The position numbers and the translations under genes were made by a program. A DNA stretch of 54,347 nucleotides, from positions 1 through 54,347 of the forward strand of contig JAFKEE010000062.1 in the NCBI GenBank assembly GCA_017307505.1. Reading direction: 5' to 3'. This document shows, one piece after another, positions 54,086-54,347 of this stretch. The DNA comes from Acidobacteriota bacterium. GTDB lineage: Bacteria; Acidobacteriota; Terriglobia; Bryobacterales; Bryobacteraceae. Numbering within the stretch: the first letter of the stretch is position 1; each line of letters opens with the position of its first letter. Below the pieces are notes generated by a model. The model was not told the DNA's origin, did no database searches, and saw nothing but the letters and a program-made list of their open reading frames with translations.

Positions 54086-54347
54086 ATGAGTAAACCCCTC
54101 CTGGTCCGCGGCGCCCGGCAGATGCTGACTCTGCGTGGAGCGTCCACCCCCCGTCGCGGGGGACAGATGTCCGACCTTTCCATCGTGGAATCCGGCGCGA
54201 TGTTAATCGAGGGTGGTGTCATCACGCACATCGGCCCGTCGCGCAGGATCGAGAATCTGGCCACCGCGCGCAGAGCCAGGGAAATCGACGCGACCGGACG
54301 CGTCGTCATGCCCGGTTTCGTCGACAGCCATCTCCATCTCGACAAGG
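54086..54347 (+). CDS. hutI: Imidazolonepropionase-like amidohydrolase, 5' end only
   Basis: The 87 codons present read MSKPLLVRGARQMLTLRG, then LEGGVITHIGPS-like (LIEGGVITHIGPS), and the amidohydrolase start motif VVMPGFVDSHLHLDK at the window end, with the HxH metal ligands. Position directly after hutU supports imidazolonepropionase, the next step of histidine breakdown. The HLHLDK form of the metal motif also occurs in cytosine deaminase-type amidohydrolases, so the name is provisional. The rest lies beyond the window. Confidence 0.65.
   Translation, partial: MSKPLLVRGARQMLTLRGASTPRRGGQMSDLSIVESGAMLIEGGVITHIGPSRRIENLATARRAREIDATGRVVMPGFVDSHLHLDK

Noticed and set aside
1-54347. CRISPR arrays, insertion sequences, prophage, tRNA genes
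   Set aside because: No regularly spaced repeats, transposase or integrase motifs, terminal inverted repeats or tRNA cloverleaf sequences were recognised on reading; small tRNAs could still be missed without a structure search.

Overview
The window reads as a high-GC chromosomal segment from an Acidobacteriota bacterium, most likely of the Bryobacterales/Solibacteraceae type. This is inferred from family content: Oar-like TonB-dependent receptors with N-terminal carboxypeptidase-regulatory domains, a PadR plus orphan MacB/FtsX-like permease pair (ADOP type), a class II photolyase, and secreted proteins with IPT/TIG-like repeats. No plasmid, phage, insertion sequence or CRISPR array was seen. 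The left edge holds only the first ~61 nt of a 16S rRNA gene, on the minus strand.

Layout. 0-5.8 kb: 16S 5' end with a ~300-nt leader, then a polyprenyl-phosphate sugar transferase, a hybrid sensor kinase and a pyrE-type phosphoribosyltransferase. 5.8-12.8 kb: an Oar-like receptor (minus strand), diverging from a tight operon-like run of ceramidase-like protein, unknown exported protein, ROK fructokinase and RidA. 12.8-24.3 kb: three further Oar-like receptors arranged + - +, with long AT-richer leaders. The middle one is frameshifted in a five-base homopolymer. 24.4-27.8 kb: an NtrY/NtrX-like two-component pair whose regulator has lost the GAFTGA motif. 28.3-35.6 kb: a lone nuoM, a radical SAM protein and an IPT/TIG-like secreted protein, a class II photolyase, a TIGR01777 epimerase and a small conserved-looking protein with a strong terminator. 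35.7-42.6 kb: PadR and ADOP permease, a BNR-type exported protein, a TIGR02206-type membrane protein, an exported Gfo/Idh/MocA oxidoreductase and a pseudo-receiver/DUF3052 fusion. 42.7-48.8 kb (minus strand): the housekeeping block clpX, lon, engB, rho. 48.9-54.3 kb: an exported M28 peptidase, an ada-like/alkA alkylation-repair pair, and hutU followed by the start of an imidazolonepropionase-like gene that runs off the window.

How the genes work together. The receptor cluster and exported enzymes suggest uptake and breakdown of external polymers. clpX/lon/engB/rho form a protein-quality, ribosome-assembly and transcription-termination block. ada/alkA and the photolyase handle DNA damage, and hutU with the following amidohydrolase belongs to histidine degradation. 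Nothing here is an unmistakable new system. The best leads are the inverted receptor cluster with its repeated leader motifs, the sigma54-type regulator lacking its sigma54-contact loop, and the degenerate receiver-DUF3052 fusion beside rho.
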